This document shows, in pieces, positions 52,001-61,972 of a stretch of DNA of 64,000 bases; the first letter of the stretch is position 1, and every line of letters begins with the position of its first letter. The stretch spans positions 274,475 to 338,474 of the forward strand of contig SJOL01005652.1 in the NCBI GenBank assembly GCA_004794785.1, in the 5' to 3' direction. The notes under the pieces were generated by a model. The model was not told where the DNA came from. It searched no databases and saw only the letters and a program-made list of their open reading frames with translations. A program made the position numbers and the translations under genes. Origin of the DNA: Opisthorchis felineus (taxonomy: Eukaryota; Platyhelminthes; Trematoda; Opisthorchiida; Opisthorchiidae).

Positions 52001-55000
52001 ATAAGTAGGTGGAGCATAACGTGCTCAACGGAGTAGTGTTGTTCCGCCTCAGAAGTGAATGGCGTAGCGCGTATATTAAACGCCTTGAGCGTGACTCCAA
52101 TCTTGTCTTTGTAAACAATCAACAGACAGCCACGATTTTGATGCGATGGCTGGACTTGAATGCTTCAGAGCTGTTACTGAGAATTCAACTTCTGTTAGTG
52201 CAGCCACAACCAAACTGTCTCTTGAAGGCTTGTGCCCGCGTCTCCTTGTAGAATGAGCTCATTAATATGCCACCTTGCACGAATTTCACCAACAGTACTC
52301 ACTACGACTCTGACATTCACGCATCCCTTTGTAACAACAAACTTTGGGCGACCTTACTGTACCGATTTGCTGACATCTCGCCATACACAGACTTTAACAA
52401 ACCAAAACACACGTGTCTTTGTATGGGTGTATTCCCCGACGACATCGGAAATATAATGCCATCAGGTGTATATCAGACTTAAAGCTGTTTTCAACTGAGA
52501 GGTTAAATGGTCTGATATGACTAATAAGTTAATTCCGTATACTGCGAACATCTCACAATGTGCCTGCTATACTTTCTAACCCATAACCCTAAGAAAATTG
52601 TCGCGAGTGTCTCATACAGTATACCGCTGATGGGGAAGTTTCACTATTTGATGATTCGTGTTCAGCACAACATAAACTTACACAACTCTTCGTGCACTCA
52701 CCCTACTGGTCCACACTAATAAGAAGACATTGACATCTTATTCCACCGAAAGACAGTGAACCACATAGGGGATTTATTAATCTTACCGATATCTTTCCTG
52801 TTCGGTTTGCATCCTCACGACTTGCCAGAGCCCTGGCGACGGGACATATGATATCCAAACCCTGGCAGGCAAGAGCTCGCCAATATTACAGAAAATAGAA
52901 GGGGAACAAGTGAACATAATTATTATATACCACCAACGCTGTGATACGAGTGGAACGAAAGTACAGAAAGCACTGATCCGAAGACATTAAACAGAACGGC
53001 AAAGCTAGTAAGGCTGTTTTGAGCCAAAAGATCAACCTCTACGCCTGTGCATAGGGTGACCTAATTGTAACTGTCTGCAGCAGAACCTAAGTATTAGGTC
53101 CGACAATGAATGAAGCAGTACAAAATTTTGTGTAGAAACTCGGGCATCAAACACTGACGATAAGAAGTGAGTGTTAGTAAAAATTCAAAAATGGCTGGAA
53201 GATAGGCTGGGAGTCCAATTATTTCAGTCGGGGATTGTGTCTAATCTACCAAATAAGAGTATGAAGGGAACACTTTGAGGATTACGTTCGACTGCGATAA
53301 AACCAGACCATGCTAAGTACACATCGGAAGCAGGATCTCCTGTGGAAAGGAGGCGAATGCAGTAGCGCAAAATACTTAGACGAAAAGTAGGTAATTCTGC
53401 TTCCTTAGAGAACAAGAGGCAAGGAGTCGTTCCCTTTTGTAAATTGATGTCGCAAAATGCCGACGATTTTGAAGAGGAGGAAAAAGTTACCATCGAACGA
53501 AAAAAAGGACGGCTCAGAGTAACACTCCAGCAACAAAGACACTCTACCCAACCAGTGAGCTGATGGTGTTCCCACGAAAAGGAGATTGAGTCGCATCAAA
53601 ACACCACACGATCCTGCACCGTCATCATTAGGTTTGATATCTAGGTAGCAATTAGTTGATGGCTATTTTCTCAAAAGGTGACAACAAAATACGTTGTGTA
53701 GAGAAATGCCGTCGGTTTCTATAAAAACAGTGGGGATACTTGTACATAGATAAAGCAGTGACGAACGTAACATTCCATTATAGCTACCACCTTCCTAGGG
53801 ATCTCCCTCGGATGTGTTCGCGCAGAAATTAGCAGTGTTGTTTTGAGCTTTTTTTAAAGAAACATTATCAGAGTCATCATATATTTCTGAATTTATTATT
53901 ATTATTCCAGGAAAAGCTATTTTTATCAAAAACACACTGACTGGTTACAAAAATTCGTAAAAACCGCATAATTATCGTAAACATGATCCGACAAATAATC
54001 GCTACACTGTTTCCAGAGACACAATTCCAATACCGCACTTTATGACACAGGCTCTACGCACTTCTGTAATGGTATGCTTCCGTTTGTACTTTGACCATAC
54101 GGTTACCAAATGCAGCTGTGCCAAAAATCTATCTAGACTGGAAAGGTCACAAACGCGTATCTTGTATGCAACAACGTTTCATGTCCTAATAATTGGCGTA
54201 CAAAGATGTGACGATAGCAAACCGCCAAATATTAAATGACACCAAATTAACGGTAGTAAGAAGAAAATAAAGCTCGACAGTGTTCGTAGCAGGGCAAAGC
54301 CGCTTGGGGCTTAACAGTTACGGAATAGTATTTATACATAGCTAGTTTTTAACTTGAGGTTATCATTTAGCCGGGCTTGTTTAGTGTCTAGATTCGTACG
54401 GTGGTGAGGACTCTGGATGGTCAGACAAAATTCTCAAGGAGTGATTCCTAAAGACTGACCAGTTGCACTGGAAAGAAAATTGTCTCAAGAGTTACAAACC
54501 CTATTGGAACGCTGGTTTATTACCGAAACCATTTCCAGCGCCTTAATCTCGAGAGATAAACAGCTGTCGCAAATCTACAGCATTTCCAAACTTCACAAAT
54601 AGAACGTTCTTGTCTTATCAATCTCGTTGACTGCAAAGTGCACTCAGCACATCTTAGTGAAGTGGCTGGTATTAATACTGAAACCAGTTTGTGATCGGCG
54701 CTTAATTGAACAAACTTCAATTTGAGCATTATGTCGAAACATAAACATATTTTCTTAATATCAGAGTGCTCTCAATGAAACGTCCAAGAGACTGACCACT
54801 GAAATGGTAAATTGTGTTAATATAGTGACAGGCAAACCCAAGAACTGGTCCATTAATCCCCATATAGTTCATTATTGTACAGCACTTACTTTACAGTCGT
54901 GCCTGCAGGGGCTACTCAGAACAACCCAACTCGAGCCACATGAAACGGGTGGCACATGTGCAGTAGGGACATGCCTCAACTGTAGGAATGTGGAGCAAAA

Positions 55001-58000
55001 TTCATAATAATCGACTGCAAAACATCAGTGGTTTACACCGTTGCTTTGCTGCCGTACAATCAGGATATATTTGAAAGCCTTATTGTGAAAATATAATAAA
55101 AGTGGACGGAGAAGGGACTTAGTGCTAGCCTATCACAATTATTACTAGGTGCCTTAGCCTCCAGATACTCATTCACGCAAAAATAAACGCCGATTCCAAA
55201 GAAGGGTGGACAAATGAGGAAAAAAATCCCAGGCATTTATCAGGATACCCAAATTGGCTTTCAAAAACAAGCCAGCGTACTGCACCCCTGTTCGTACTCA
55301 GTAACCATCCCGTATGGATTTCGCTAATGATATAGCATTGTATTCCTCCATCACTGTCATAAGCAAAGATGTGCTTATTAGTTTGCCGAATGGCTCAGCT
55401 TGATGTGATCTGATAAATCCACCGGTCTCACCCGACTTCTCAAAGGAAGCCGTCAGACAGGAACTGTCTACGTCGGACATAATTTCAGTGAGCGCTGAAA
55501 GTATCCTAGCAGTTGATATGGCATTGCTGGCCGTTTGGTCAGACAAACTGTTCTTTAGCATAATCCTAAATGGTTACTCCCTTGGGACATCTTGCCTTAA
55601 CTGGAAATGCCATTACATCTTTCCCTGTTTTAAACTTTGCAACAGATGTTCCCTCAAAAACTAATGAACCATTTTCATGTCACCAGCCGTCTTCAAAACG
55701 ATGGAAAGCCTCGCATAAGGCGCAAAGGGGAAACTAATAAACGAGACAAAATTTCAACAGCCTTCATCAAAGCGTTTCAGAAGGATTTACTCCTAAACCC
55801 TCAACCTATTGAAGGTATTTGAGAACTTTTTCTGATGACTGGTATCAACATAGGCGCCGTACACCTCGAATTTTCCAGGAATCTCGAAAGGACCCTCATC
55901 TAGAAACGCATAGCATTAGAAATCACACTGGGTTGATTACAGTGACTAATACGTACATGCATAAGTACATAGTGCAGGTTGAATTGTTAAAAATGACTAA
56001 GAGGCTCGGTTCCAAAATGTTTGAACTTTTTATCAAAGATATCAGCATCACGTAATAGCTTACGCGGACGGTGTTGCAATCTGTGTATTTTCTCTAAGAA
56101 AGAGCTGCAAACGTCTTGCAATCTTAAAGACCCTTGAAACGCTCCATTGTAGGCAGCTCACTTATAAGCTCCTATTTGATTCTTTTGGACGCGAACGAAT
56201 CCGGATATGATAAAATGTCTTTAAAACTTGCATCCTCGGGCTACTATCCCCATTTGTGACAAAAACATGTATCAGCGTGGATATGAACCCAAACGTAAGC
56301 CCGGTAAGAAACAGTGAGGCAAAGAATAAGGGATCGTTCAGGAAAACCCCGGCTCTTCCAACGGACTCCTGCATAAACGCTTTTAAATATTCTACATACG
56401 CTTCATTAGAAACCTCATAGAGACAGATGAACTAGTCCAAAAAAGTCTTAAAAGAAAAGCTTTAGTCGATTTGATACAAAGAAGAGACACAAAGTACGAA
56501 GGAGACCTGTAACTAAACACCTACGCAAAGAGACTTGATCACCTAAATCTACGTAAGGTTAAGCAGATGATGGCCCACAAGTATTGCAAAACGCTTACTG
56601 CCCATGGAGATATTCATTCACACCAAGCTAGAGGTCATTTTAATAGAGTAGAACCTAAAAGAAGCCACTTACTATGTCGCGAAATAGCTTTCTCCATCAT
56701 AAAGTAAGAAACTTTGGACTTGCTCTCACCCAACGTTGTGATGACTAAGAGCACCCGATCATTCGGACGTGGACACGATCTCTACTTCCCATATCATCAC
56801 GGACCGCATTACACTGGCAATACATACTGGTGTTCAACTGCATAACGATGAGAGACGAAGGCCCTAGTTAATAACCGAAGGGAAAAGGAATGGTATGGGC
56901 TTAGTGCAAGGAGCCCATGCTCCTAGGAAGAACGCTCAAAACAAGATAACTACACCTTTGGACAGCACTAAAATAAGCACGACTAAGAATCATGTCAAAT
57001 TGAGGCATATTGTGCAACCCCTGTTAGATATAAGTTCAGCTCAAAACGGCAAGCAAACTCTAGCTACGTAATTCGGCTATAAAATGACAGCATGTGTGAC
57101 ACTGCAACTAGTTGAGTACCATGTCCGGCAGCGTGCCCAACCACTTGCAAGTTGGTCCCAGGTAGAAGTCGCAACGATCCCACAACACACAGTTAGACCA
57201 ATTTCACTTTTATTTTACGTCGCTGTCCACTAAAACCTTTCCCCAAAAATGGCTTGGAGGGGAAAACGACGGATTCTTTGTGATCTCTACTTGGTTCGAA
57301 CGGAAAACAACGCCTTTATTGTGCAGCCGGTGACTACACATACACAACACATGCCTTAACCACCTTAGCCTGGAAAGAAGAATCTTCTGCTCTACTGATA
57401 CGGATTCGTTACCAAGTACTTGCTTTGCCACCACTTCGTTGCGTACTCGTGTGGTAACTCACATGCGTGCTAACTGTTGTCTTATGCTACGAAGATACCA
57501 GTTATCGAAAATTTGAAGACGTCTAAAGTTCTCCGATCGGAGAGATCAAGTTCTCAACGATAAGTCAGAAACGTTTGTAACACTGTCGTCTATACATAAC
57601 CCTTTAGGCTCAAAAAGATCCATTTCTGGTGACAGGATAACGTAGGCTGAAGAAATCTATCCGCGCTTTTGTTACCCACGCATTGGCTCCCTTGCTTACA
57701 ATGCAATCATGGCTTATGTGGCTACCAACATACGTCGACTGACCAAAAACTCGAGTACTTTCTCCTGATGTTTCAGAGAAACATCAGGTGACATTTCGCA
57801 CCATGAAGGTGCGAACCACCTCACCTCCAGTATTCTGCTTAAAGTGGTTTGCACGAACAGCAAGTCATCAAACAACAAAATATTGATGTCCTTAGATCCA
57901 AACCTCTCTCCAAACTTGATTTTAAAACCTAGATTCACGATCGCTTGAAGTCTGTAATTCACAATAACTCCCAAACAAAGTTAAACAGGGAGAAGCGAAG

Positions 58001-61000
58001 AACAGCTTTGATAAACTATGATAGTTGTAGGAGAGGTTTCAGACACTATATTGTACACACCAACTGTACCGCAGGTATGAAAATACAGGACAGGAAAGGT
58101 GTTTATGGATTTCAAGGGCAAAGGGCATATTGAACAGTTAACGTATCCACAGAGTCGAAGATTTGTTTAAAGTCGAGTTGATAGGCGGTACGTGTGGCAC
58201 TAGTAAAGCATTTAGCATAATTAAAAAGATGTGATCACTGCATTAGCCGTGCCTAATATGGACGGTGCAATATAAGAGGAGCACGTAGCTGTGTCACAAT
58301 AGGCGCACCTGCACAATGGTACCAGTCTGTTTCCATCTTTATGGAACGTGCATATGATTAAAAAACATAAGTTTAAGGTCATGCGGGGATTAAACCGCTG
58401 TGAAAAATACTTCTTTCAGCTACCTGGACGCTGGTCTTTATGATATATTAGGTTTTCAGTACCGTACTCCGTTAACTCACAAAATGCTCCGTTTTACAGA
58501 TTGGCAGTAACATTGCCCGAACGTCTTCAACCGCACTGCTTACTTCCGCCTCTTACAATTCTCAGTTCAGTCACTCGTTTCTGTTTGCACTCAGGCTACC
58601 TCTGAGGTGTCGTCTAGTCACTTGTTTGGCAAAGTTATATTCCGAGCAAAAAAGGATAGTGTTGCACGTCAAAGAGTGATAGTAACTATTCTGAGATGTA
58701 GCAGCCTCCCTTTGTGTGCTCCGAAACCTAAAGGTTTTTATGTGTAAAGTACATAGTTGTATGCGGGCAAAAATAGCTCCAGAGCGCCCAGGTCTAGACG
58801 GTAAAATTAGAGTTCTCAAACAGGGACTATCCAGAGGTCTGATCATAAAGCAACGGTGGTTATCACAAAGCTACTCGAGTAGCAAATATGTGAAGAAAAA
58901 ATTGCCACATTTGTTTCAACCGGCGAAGCAAACACCTAGTAGATCGTGTTTGTCGAACCTCTATCCAGTAAATAGCATGACAGTATAGAGTGCTTGAATT
59001 TCAAACCGGCATAGTCTAGTACATTTCCACGAACTATTGACGTTTACAGGCCAGCGCACAAGGATGTGATGCCATCTCATCAGTTTCCTAAAATAAACCA
59101 ATGTGACCTGCAAAAAAAAATGCAAAACGAGATTATCAAACTCCGGGAGTTGTCAAAGTAACTACAACTGTTGCCGTATGGTACCAACTGTCAATATTCG
59201 TAGGTTCGTCATGGTGAAACTATAACGCATTTTAGGGGCATGTGACTCTTTGTCAAAGATGGTGTAGTTGGTGGTTTTGTGATGCTGATACAATATGACT
59301 CAATGTCTAGAGATCAGGCAGCAGCAAAGCTAGGAGATTACTCTAGGTCCTCCGACGTTCATTCTCTCATCGGAGGGAGAATTCTTCGCCAATGTTAATG
59401 AATACATTCGTAAAACCATTAAAGAGCACCGGCGTATTTCCCAGGCACCAGGGGTGAACGCTGTGGACTATGAAGGAATTCAACAAATAGCCACCCGGGG
59501 TATTCATTGTTTGTGAGAAAAGCCATTCATCGACAAATCCCTCATCCCAGGTATGTACACCGTAGAGTAACAAAACCCAAGCATGGACCTGATTTTTTCT
59601 ATACAAGACGCCCTTCGCTTGATAATTTATAACCATCAATTTACTCTTTTCATCTGCAAAAAGCGTCACTCCAGGAGACACCGGTATATGCTGAAGAGAC
59701 ACACGGTGGTATTTCACTACTCGCGAATGTAGCAAGCGTATGGAATTACTTGCTGAATGACACGGTAGAGGAGCCCACAGTTGGCAAATTCAACCATGCG
59801 ATGGATCAACACCGATGTTACTACTCCTCAACTTGGAAGGGTGATCCAGTGCCATGGGATGCCTATCCCAGTAGACCTCTTTCCTCGCACTAGGTGGAAA
59901 GCATCTAGGGGCAGCTTCAATCTGGGTGGAACTGAGACGTACTGTAGGTATCTTGTTCACATATATCGGAAACTGGAACTATGGTGATTAATTGCAAAGA
60001 GCCATGTTTTTGTTACGCAGTACTGACTTTTCAAAATTCGTACCCTGATCTTGCCAGAGTTATTGATGTCCACGATTTCGGGGCCCTTTTATGTAACCTG
60101 CCTCCTGTAACTATTTACAAATGTTTATAGCCAAGTTTAAAGGATTTATTGTGTCTGTGGTTATACACACTCATCCCCGTACAGCGCAAACAGGCCAAAG
60201 TACAAAACAATTCCTGCCTCAAGGTGTGACATGAGCTTCACACCTGCAAAGTGTAAATGCTGCTGCAGGACCGGGTGGGTTCAAATCATAACCACGTACT
60301 TGCGGCTGAGTCCATTGGGCTAGTAGACAAATTTGTCTGCCTAGGCAACTGTATCAATCCCGGTGGCCTCGCAAAAGATCATATTTCCATCCGGAGTAGG
60401 ATGACCAGAGTAGCTTTTGTGAACCTGTGTATTCGTTACATAAGCTCATTCGTCAAGGGTCGAGTTTACAATGCTGCGGTGAGCTCCATATTACTATATG
60501 AATCAGAACCCTAGCCGCTACGCGCCAAGGACGCCAAAAGACCTTCCGTGTTTGACCATCGATCTCTCCGGGTCATTGCCCGAGTCTGGTGGGAACACTG
60601 GGTCAGTAAAGCTGAAGTACTTCTAATGGCTTTCGGGAGAGATAACTCGTCCATGATAAATGAACTGATCACACTCCATAGGTTGCGGTGGCTTGATAAC
60701 GTGCTCCGTATGTCAACCGACCGAATTCCTCGAGGGGTTCCTTTCGCACAACCAAATGGAAACGTGCCAGGGGAGATAAGTAACTTGGTAGCGAAGTACG
60801 AAGGCCATTGCCAGCAAACTCAGTTTCACTGGTCATTGCCCTCTTCCTGGATGGGGACCCCGAAGCGGGACGCATCAGTGGTTAGATACTCGTCAGACGT
60901 GGCGCAGTTGCACACTCAATGGCGCTCATGCATCCAAGCTATTGCCTTCAATGCATAGCTCCCCCCAAAATACCCAGATTAAAGGTCCACTGACACCCCC

Positions 61001-61901
61001 GTATTTACGGATCAATTATGTATGTTACCGCATCCAATGCGCAGCTATCTACGCACCTCCTAAATCATCAGCGAACGAAACTTCTGTAACTAGAACTACT
61101 GTGCGACAAGTACGCGGTTCCCGACAGCTGATTATGATGATGATTTTGATGAATAGCATCATTATCACAGCTTTTCGATTTTTCATTTTTGTGACCTATG
61201 AGGTGTTCATGAAAGGCTTCGTACGATTTTAATAACAAATGTAACTTTACTTTGGCTTATGCGCACTGAAACAGTGTTTTTATGTGTTCGTTCAAGCTGC
61301 ACTCCGTCTTTGCCTGAGGTGTCACGTTTTTCTCATGTAATCTCCGGTGACTTACACGGTTTCTACATGCACGTTTTGCGAGTATTGTCGACACAAATCA
61401 GTGATAACAAAAGCGCCACAAAGCGACGATGTATAACTATACATTCGAAAATGAGATATTTGTTGCACGGGTGCGGTTTATATGAGAGGAAACAACGAGA
61501 AATTCTTTGTGAGGTTGTGGTAATAGCATCAGCCGATTTTGATGATGACCATAAGCCTGGATGGAACCCATAAGTTATGCTAAATCAGGGGCCTAATAAA
61601 GGCCAGGATTTTACCTATTCCCGCTTACTTTTTAGACTGCTCTTTCGCCAAAACGGCTTCAGCCAAAGCTTGCTTTCTCTGCTCAAAATCGCTGCGTTTA
61701 ACTATCTCACCACTGCCTCTGTATCCAAGTTCAACTAATTGTCTTGCCAATTCTTCATCCTGGAACACTTTCCTAGAGTTATGGTAATAATACCTCAAGG
61801 TAAAATAAATCTGTCGCTGTTATCTGTGAATCCAGAAAATCTTCGTAAGTGTTGAACTGGGTAACCGCAGAATCCAACCCAACCGGAAGGCTCTCATCCA
61901 T
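32393..61901 (-). CDS. CFAP299: CFAP299 orthologue (whole gene, six coding exons)
   Basis: This is the full extent of a spliced minus-strand gene, start codon to stop codon. Its conceptual product matches the CFAP299/C4orf22 family along its length: an N-terminal [13 protein letters not shown] segment, then [88 protein letters not shown] and a C terminus ending [16 protein letters not shown]299 is conserved in ciliated eukaryotes and linked to cilia, flagella and sperm formation; no catalytic activity is known, and I see no signal peptide or membrane segment. The product is 218 to about 232 residues depending on exon 3, against about 233 in mammals. The gene spans 29.5 kb; the first intron is 34 bases and the other four are 5.8 to 8.8 kb and filled with retroelement relics. 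The assignment rests on remembered family sequence, not a search, but similarity is dense over six exons in order. Confidence 0.93.
33930..34273 (-). mobile_element. second copy of the LINE 5' region, cut by the N gap
   Basis: The sequence from about 33930 to the gap resembles 42845-43330 over its whole length, for example in the shared stretches around ggccgaccttttct and ggcaccagagtct-like sites and in the [10 protein letters not shown] peptide. The orientation is minus in both. The element disappears into the assembly gap at its 5' side, so its full length is unknown; no endonuclease or RT follows it downstream on the minus strand, so it is 3'-truncated. Confidence 0.6.
34274..34363. other. 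assembly gap (90 N)
   Basis: A run of 90 undetermined bases within CFAP299 intron 5, at the edge of a LINE 5' region. Its size may be nominal. Confidence 0.99.
35690..37480 (+). mobile_element. Ty3/Gypsy retrotransposon relic in CFAP299 intron 5
   Basis: Plus-strand pieces follow Gypsy pol order. About 35749 gives [20 protein letters not shown] (lead-in to the reverse transcriptase). At 35836 comes [20 protein letters not shown] then [12 protein letters not shown] (RT fingers). About 36480 gives [17 protein letters not shown] (thumb). At 36722-36840 comes [20 protein letters not shown] (end of RNase H). About 37326-37440 gives [20 protein letters not shown] then [12 protein letters not shown] (integrase core). 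Frameshifts and stops occur throughout. It is antisense to the host gene. I see no long terminal repeats. Confidence 0.82.
38270..38399 (-). CDS. CFAP299: CFAP299 exon 5
   Basis: This 130-base exon lies between the acceptor ttttgtcag and the donor GTAAGT. It encodes (S)[19 protein letters not shown] and [20 protein letters not shown], ending DPT. Its phase fits exon 4 upstream and exon 6 downstream. The FYNWET and [12 protein letters not shown] blocks are family signatures. Confidence 0.94.
38783..39178 (+). other. unassigned 131-residue open frame in CFAP299 intron 4
   Basis: This is an uninterrupted ATG-to-TAG frame, long for this AT-rich, decayed background. It is aromatic- and basic-rich ([14 protein letters not shown] at the end). 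It has no recognisable domain, and it may be a relic of an unknown element or chance. Confidence 0.2.
39880..42650 (-). mobile_element. LINE retrotransposon relic, endonuclease to C terminus
   Basis: The minus strand contains a nearly complete but frame-broken non-LTR element. It starts with the endonuclease ([29 protein letters not shown], 42263-42610) and continues with its later part ([16 protein letters not shown] and a hydrophobic run, 41894-42130). The reverse transcriptase follows: [20 protein letters not shown] and QVGF at 40933-41175, then [20 protein letters not shown] and the catalytic box [12 protein letters not shown] at 40450-40776, with YADD at 40549-40560. Past that come LRSIGRD and a weak LINE C-terminal stretch (39900-40242). 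It belongs to the same lineage as the plus-strand 3' end at 60225-61160. It sits in CFAP299 intron 4 in the same orientation as the gene. Confidence 0.88.
42700..43330 (-). mobile_element. 5' region of the intron-4 LINE
   Basis: This stretch directly precedes the endonuclease on the minus strand and recurs beside the N gap at 33930-34273, so it is part of the mobile unit (5' UTR or ORF1). One open frame (42881-43282) contains [20 protein letters not shown]; the other copy has [18 protein letters not shown] at the same place. A second frame (42717-43061) shows three imperfect repeats around (G/V)QTIES. I recognise no protein domain. Confidence 0.65.
42829..43000. repeat. three tandem ~65-bp units in the LINE 5' region
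   Basis: GACTC(G/A)A-containing units start at about 42829, 42901 and 42964. Each is followed by a TCTGACCCAC or TTTGAACCAC core and a GGCAG/AGCAG site. The unit is partly present in the second LINE copy at 33930. Confidence 0.5.
45034..45176 (-). CDS. CFAP299: CFAP299 exon 4
   Basis: This 143-base exon is bounded by the acceptor ttctttctacag and the donor GTAAGT. It encodes [20 protein letters not shown], then [14 protein letters not shown] and [11 protein letters not shown], the best conserved block of the family. It begins in phase 0 and ends with AG, which joins the first C of exon 5 to make serine. This exon alone is enough to identify the gene. Confidence 0.95.
45982..46025. repeat. 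(AT)n microsatellite
   Basis: An uninterrupted AT dinucleotide run of about 44 bases in CFAP299 intron 3. It creates an artificial alternating Tyr-Ile reading frame. Confidence 0.97.
46030..49640. other. CFAP299 intron 3, no recognisable element
   Basis: Between the (AT)n run and the exon-like frame at 49641 I see no recognisable retroelement or gene on either strand. Confidence 0.45.
49641..49876 (+). other. exon-like open frame in CFAP299 intron 3, opposite strand
   Basis: A long pyrimidine tract ending tttcccttttttcag is followed by an open frame that reads [20 protein letters not shown] and later FSVLYCWQP, ending at TGA 49876. It looks like a terminal exon, but I recognise no family and see no partner exon. 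Confidence 0.2.
50362..50870 (+). mobile_element. 3' end fragment of a second LINE lineage
   Basis: The plus strand encodes [20 protein letters not shown] followed by [13 protein letters not shown] (50380-50510) and later [20 protein letters not shown] with [20 protein letters not shown] (50690-50810). These correspond to the tail of Jockey/I/CR1-type LINE proteins, in which (R)AK-xxxAFGKLxxRVW precedes the RVP...GHVxRM...LYGELxxGKRxxGRP block. The middle is frameshifted. It is in CFAP299 intron 3, antisense to the gene. Confidence 0.78.
52787..52875 (-). CDS. CFAP299: CFAP299 exon 3 (5' boundary uncertain)
   Basis: This exon encodes [16 protein letters not shown] before the donor GTAAGA at 52786. 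It corresponds to the family's ALAxREExNRxGKL block, just before the IFIRD motif of exon 4. Two acceptors are possible. The long one (exon top at 52875) follows a pyrimidine tract and adds about 15 residues that line up without gaps with the region expected of the family (pattern LxxxGxD), but it is one base out of phase with exon 2 as read. The short one (exon top at 52832, acceptor gtcgccag) is in phase but drops those residues. The 3' end is secure. Confidence 0.8.
52880..55290. other. CFAP299 intron 2, no recognisable element
   Basis: AT-rich intronic sequence without an identifiable reading frame. Confidence 0.45.
55300..55360 (+). mobile_element. possible RT catalytic-box remnant (FANDIA)
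   Basis: The plus strand reads [12 protein letters not shown] at about 55314-55349, close to the DYADDIALLSS box of LINE reverse transcriptases, with the first aspartate changed to asparagine. No other motif is readable nearby, so this may be chance or a separate decayed LINE in intron 2. Confidence 0.35.
56000..56770 (+). mobile_element. CR1-like LINE fragment with a mutated RT catalytic box
   Basis: At 56055-56100 the plus strand reads [13 protein letters not shown], a reverse-transcriptase motif C in which the usual second aspartate of YADD is glycine (56061-56072). About 56460-56760 gives [50 protein letters not shown] and [11 protein letters not shown], matching the C-terminal region of CR1-type elements (RLxxLxLxxLxxRR..., RGHxxKL..., WNSLPxxVVxAxS). 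Frames shift between the blocks. Intron 2 of CFAP299, antisense. Confidence 0.72.
57200..57980 (-). mobile_element. LINE 3' end relic
   Basis: The minus strand gives [19 protein letters not shown] and [16 protein letters not shown] at about 57520-57410, followed by [18 protein letters not shown] at about 57380-57320. These match the LINE tail (VFDxRCLRSI... RVxNEAVRxRVxG... LxRLRWLGHVLRMxxHRLP). Further upstream (57714-57974) [11 protein letters not shown] may be the remains of the RT catalytic box, but that part is weak. It lies in CFAP299 intron 2 in the same orientation as the gene. Confidence 0.7.
57990..60220. other. CFAP299 intron 2, unassigned
   Basis: A minus-strand frame at 59367-59735 includes [15 protein letters not shown], faintly like a reverse-transcriptase box, but nothing around it supports this. 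Otherwise nothing is recognisable. Confidence 0.4.
60225..61160 (+). mobile_element. 3' end of a LINE, same lineage as the intron-4 element
   Basis: Plus-strand frames give MSFTPAKCK, then [20 protein letters not shown] with [29 protein letters not shown] (60257-60514), then [29 protein letters not shown] and [20 protein letters not shown] (60548-60800). This is the region after the reverse transcriptase in trematode LINEs. The reverse-transcriptase palm is absent, so the copy is 5'-truncated, as is normal for LINE insertions. It ends in a short TGATGATGATT-like run near 61135-61155, probably the 3' tail. It lies in CFAP299 intron 2, antisense to the gene. Confidence 0.88.
61629..61759 (-). 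CDS. CFAP299: CFAP299 exon 2
   Basis: The exon starts in phase 0 after the acceptor ttccag and encodes [20 protein letters not shown], the most conserved N-terminal block, followed by a charged, alanine-rich and probably helical stretch ending KEQSK. The donor is GTAAGC directly after a run of five A. As read the exon is 131 bases and ends in phase 2 (two bases, AA). That does not fit the long form of exon 3; see the finding on the exon 2/3 junction. Confidence 0.9.
61760..61793 (-). other. 34-base mini-intron of CFAP299
   Basis: This intron runs from GTATTA to TTCCAG and is 34 bases long, containing in-frame stop codons if read through. Removing it joins FYLE to DEELARQ exactly at the position expected in the family. 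Very short introns near the 5' end of genes are known from schistosomes and other flatworms, so it supports the trematode assignment. An internal CTAG 12 bases upstream could be an alternative acceptor but would break the family alignment. Confidence 0.88.
61794..61901 (-). CDS. CFAP299: CFAP299 exon 1
   Basis: This exon holds 36 codons from the ATG at 61901 to a GAG just before the donor GTATTA. It encodes an N terminus including [13 protein letters not shown] and DLFYLE, both typical of the family start. The ATG is supported by an in-frame TAA a few codons upstream, an A at -3 and a G at +4. The exon ends in phase 0 and continues into DEELARQ of exon 2. Confidence 0.92.
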
Positions 61902-61966
61902 ATTGGCGGGTTAAGTTGCTGTGGCCTCTACACATTTGGCAACTTAGTAAAACGCAAGTCAGTTCA

Positions 61967-61972
61967 TTTATA
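61967..61972 (-). promoter_or_regulatory. TATA-like box upstream of CFAP299
   Basis: The minus strand reads TATAAA here, about 66 bases upstream of the CFAP299 ATG. Position and sequence suit a core promoter, but a hexamer of A and T is common by chance. Confidence 0.3.

Noticed and set aside
59367..59735. A reverse-transcriptase box in TLFADEKSK
   Set aside because: The second catalytic aspartate is missing, and no other RT motif is found on either side.
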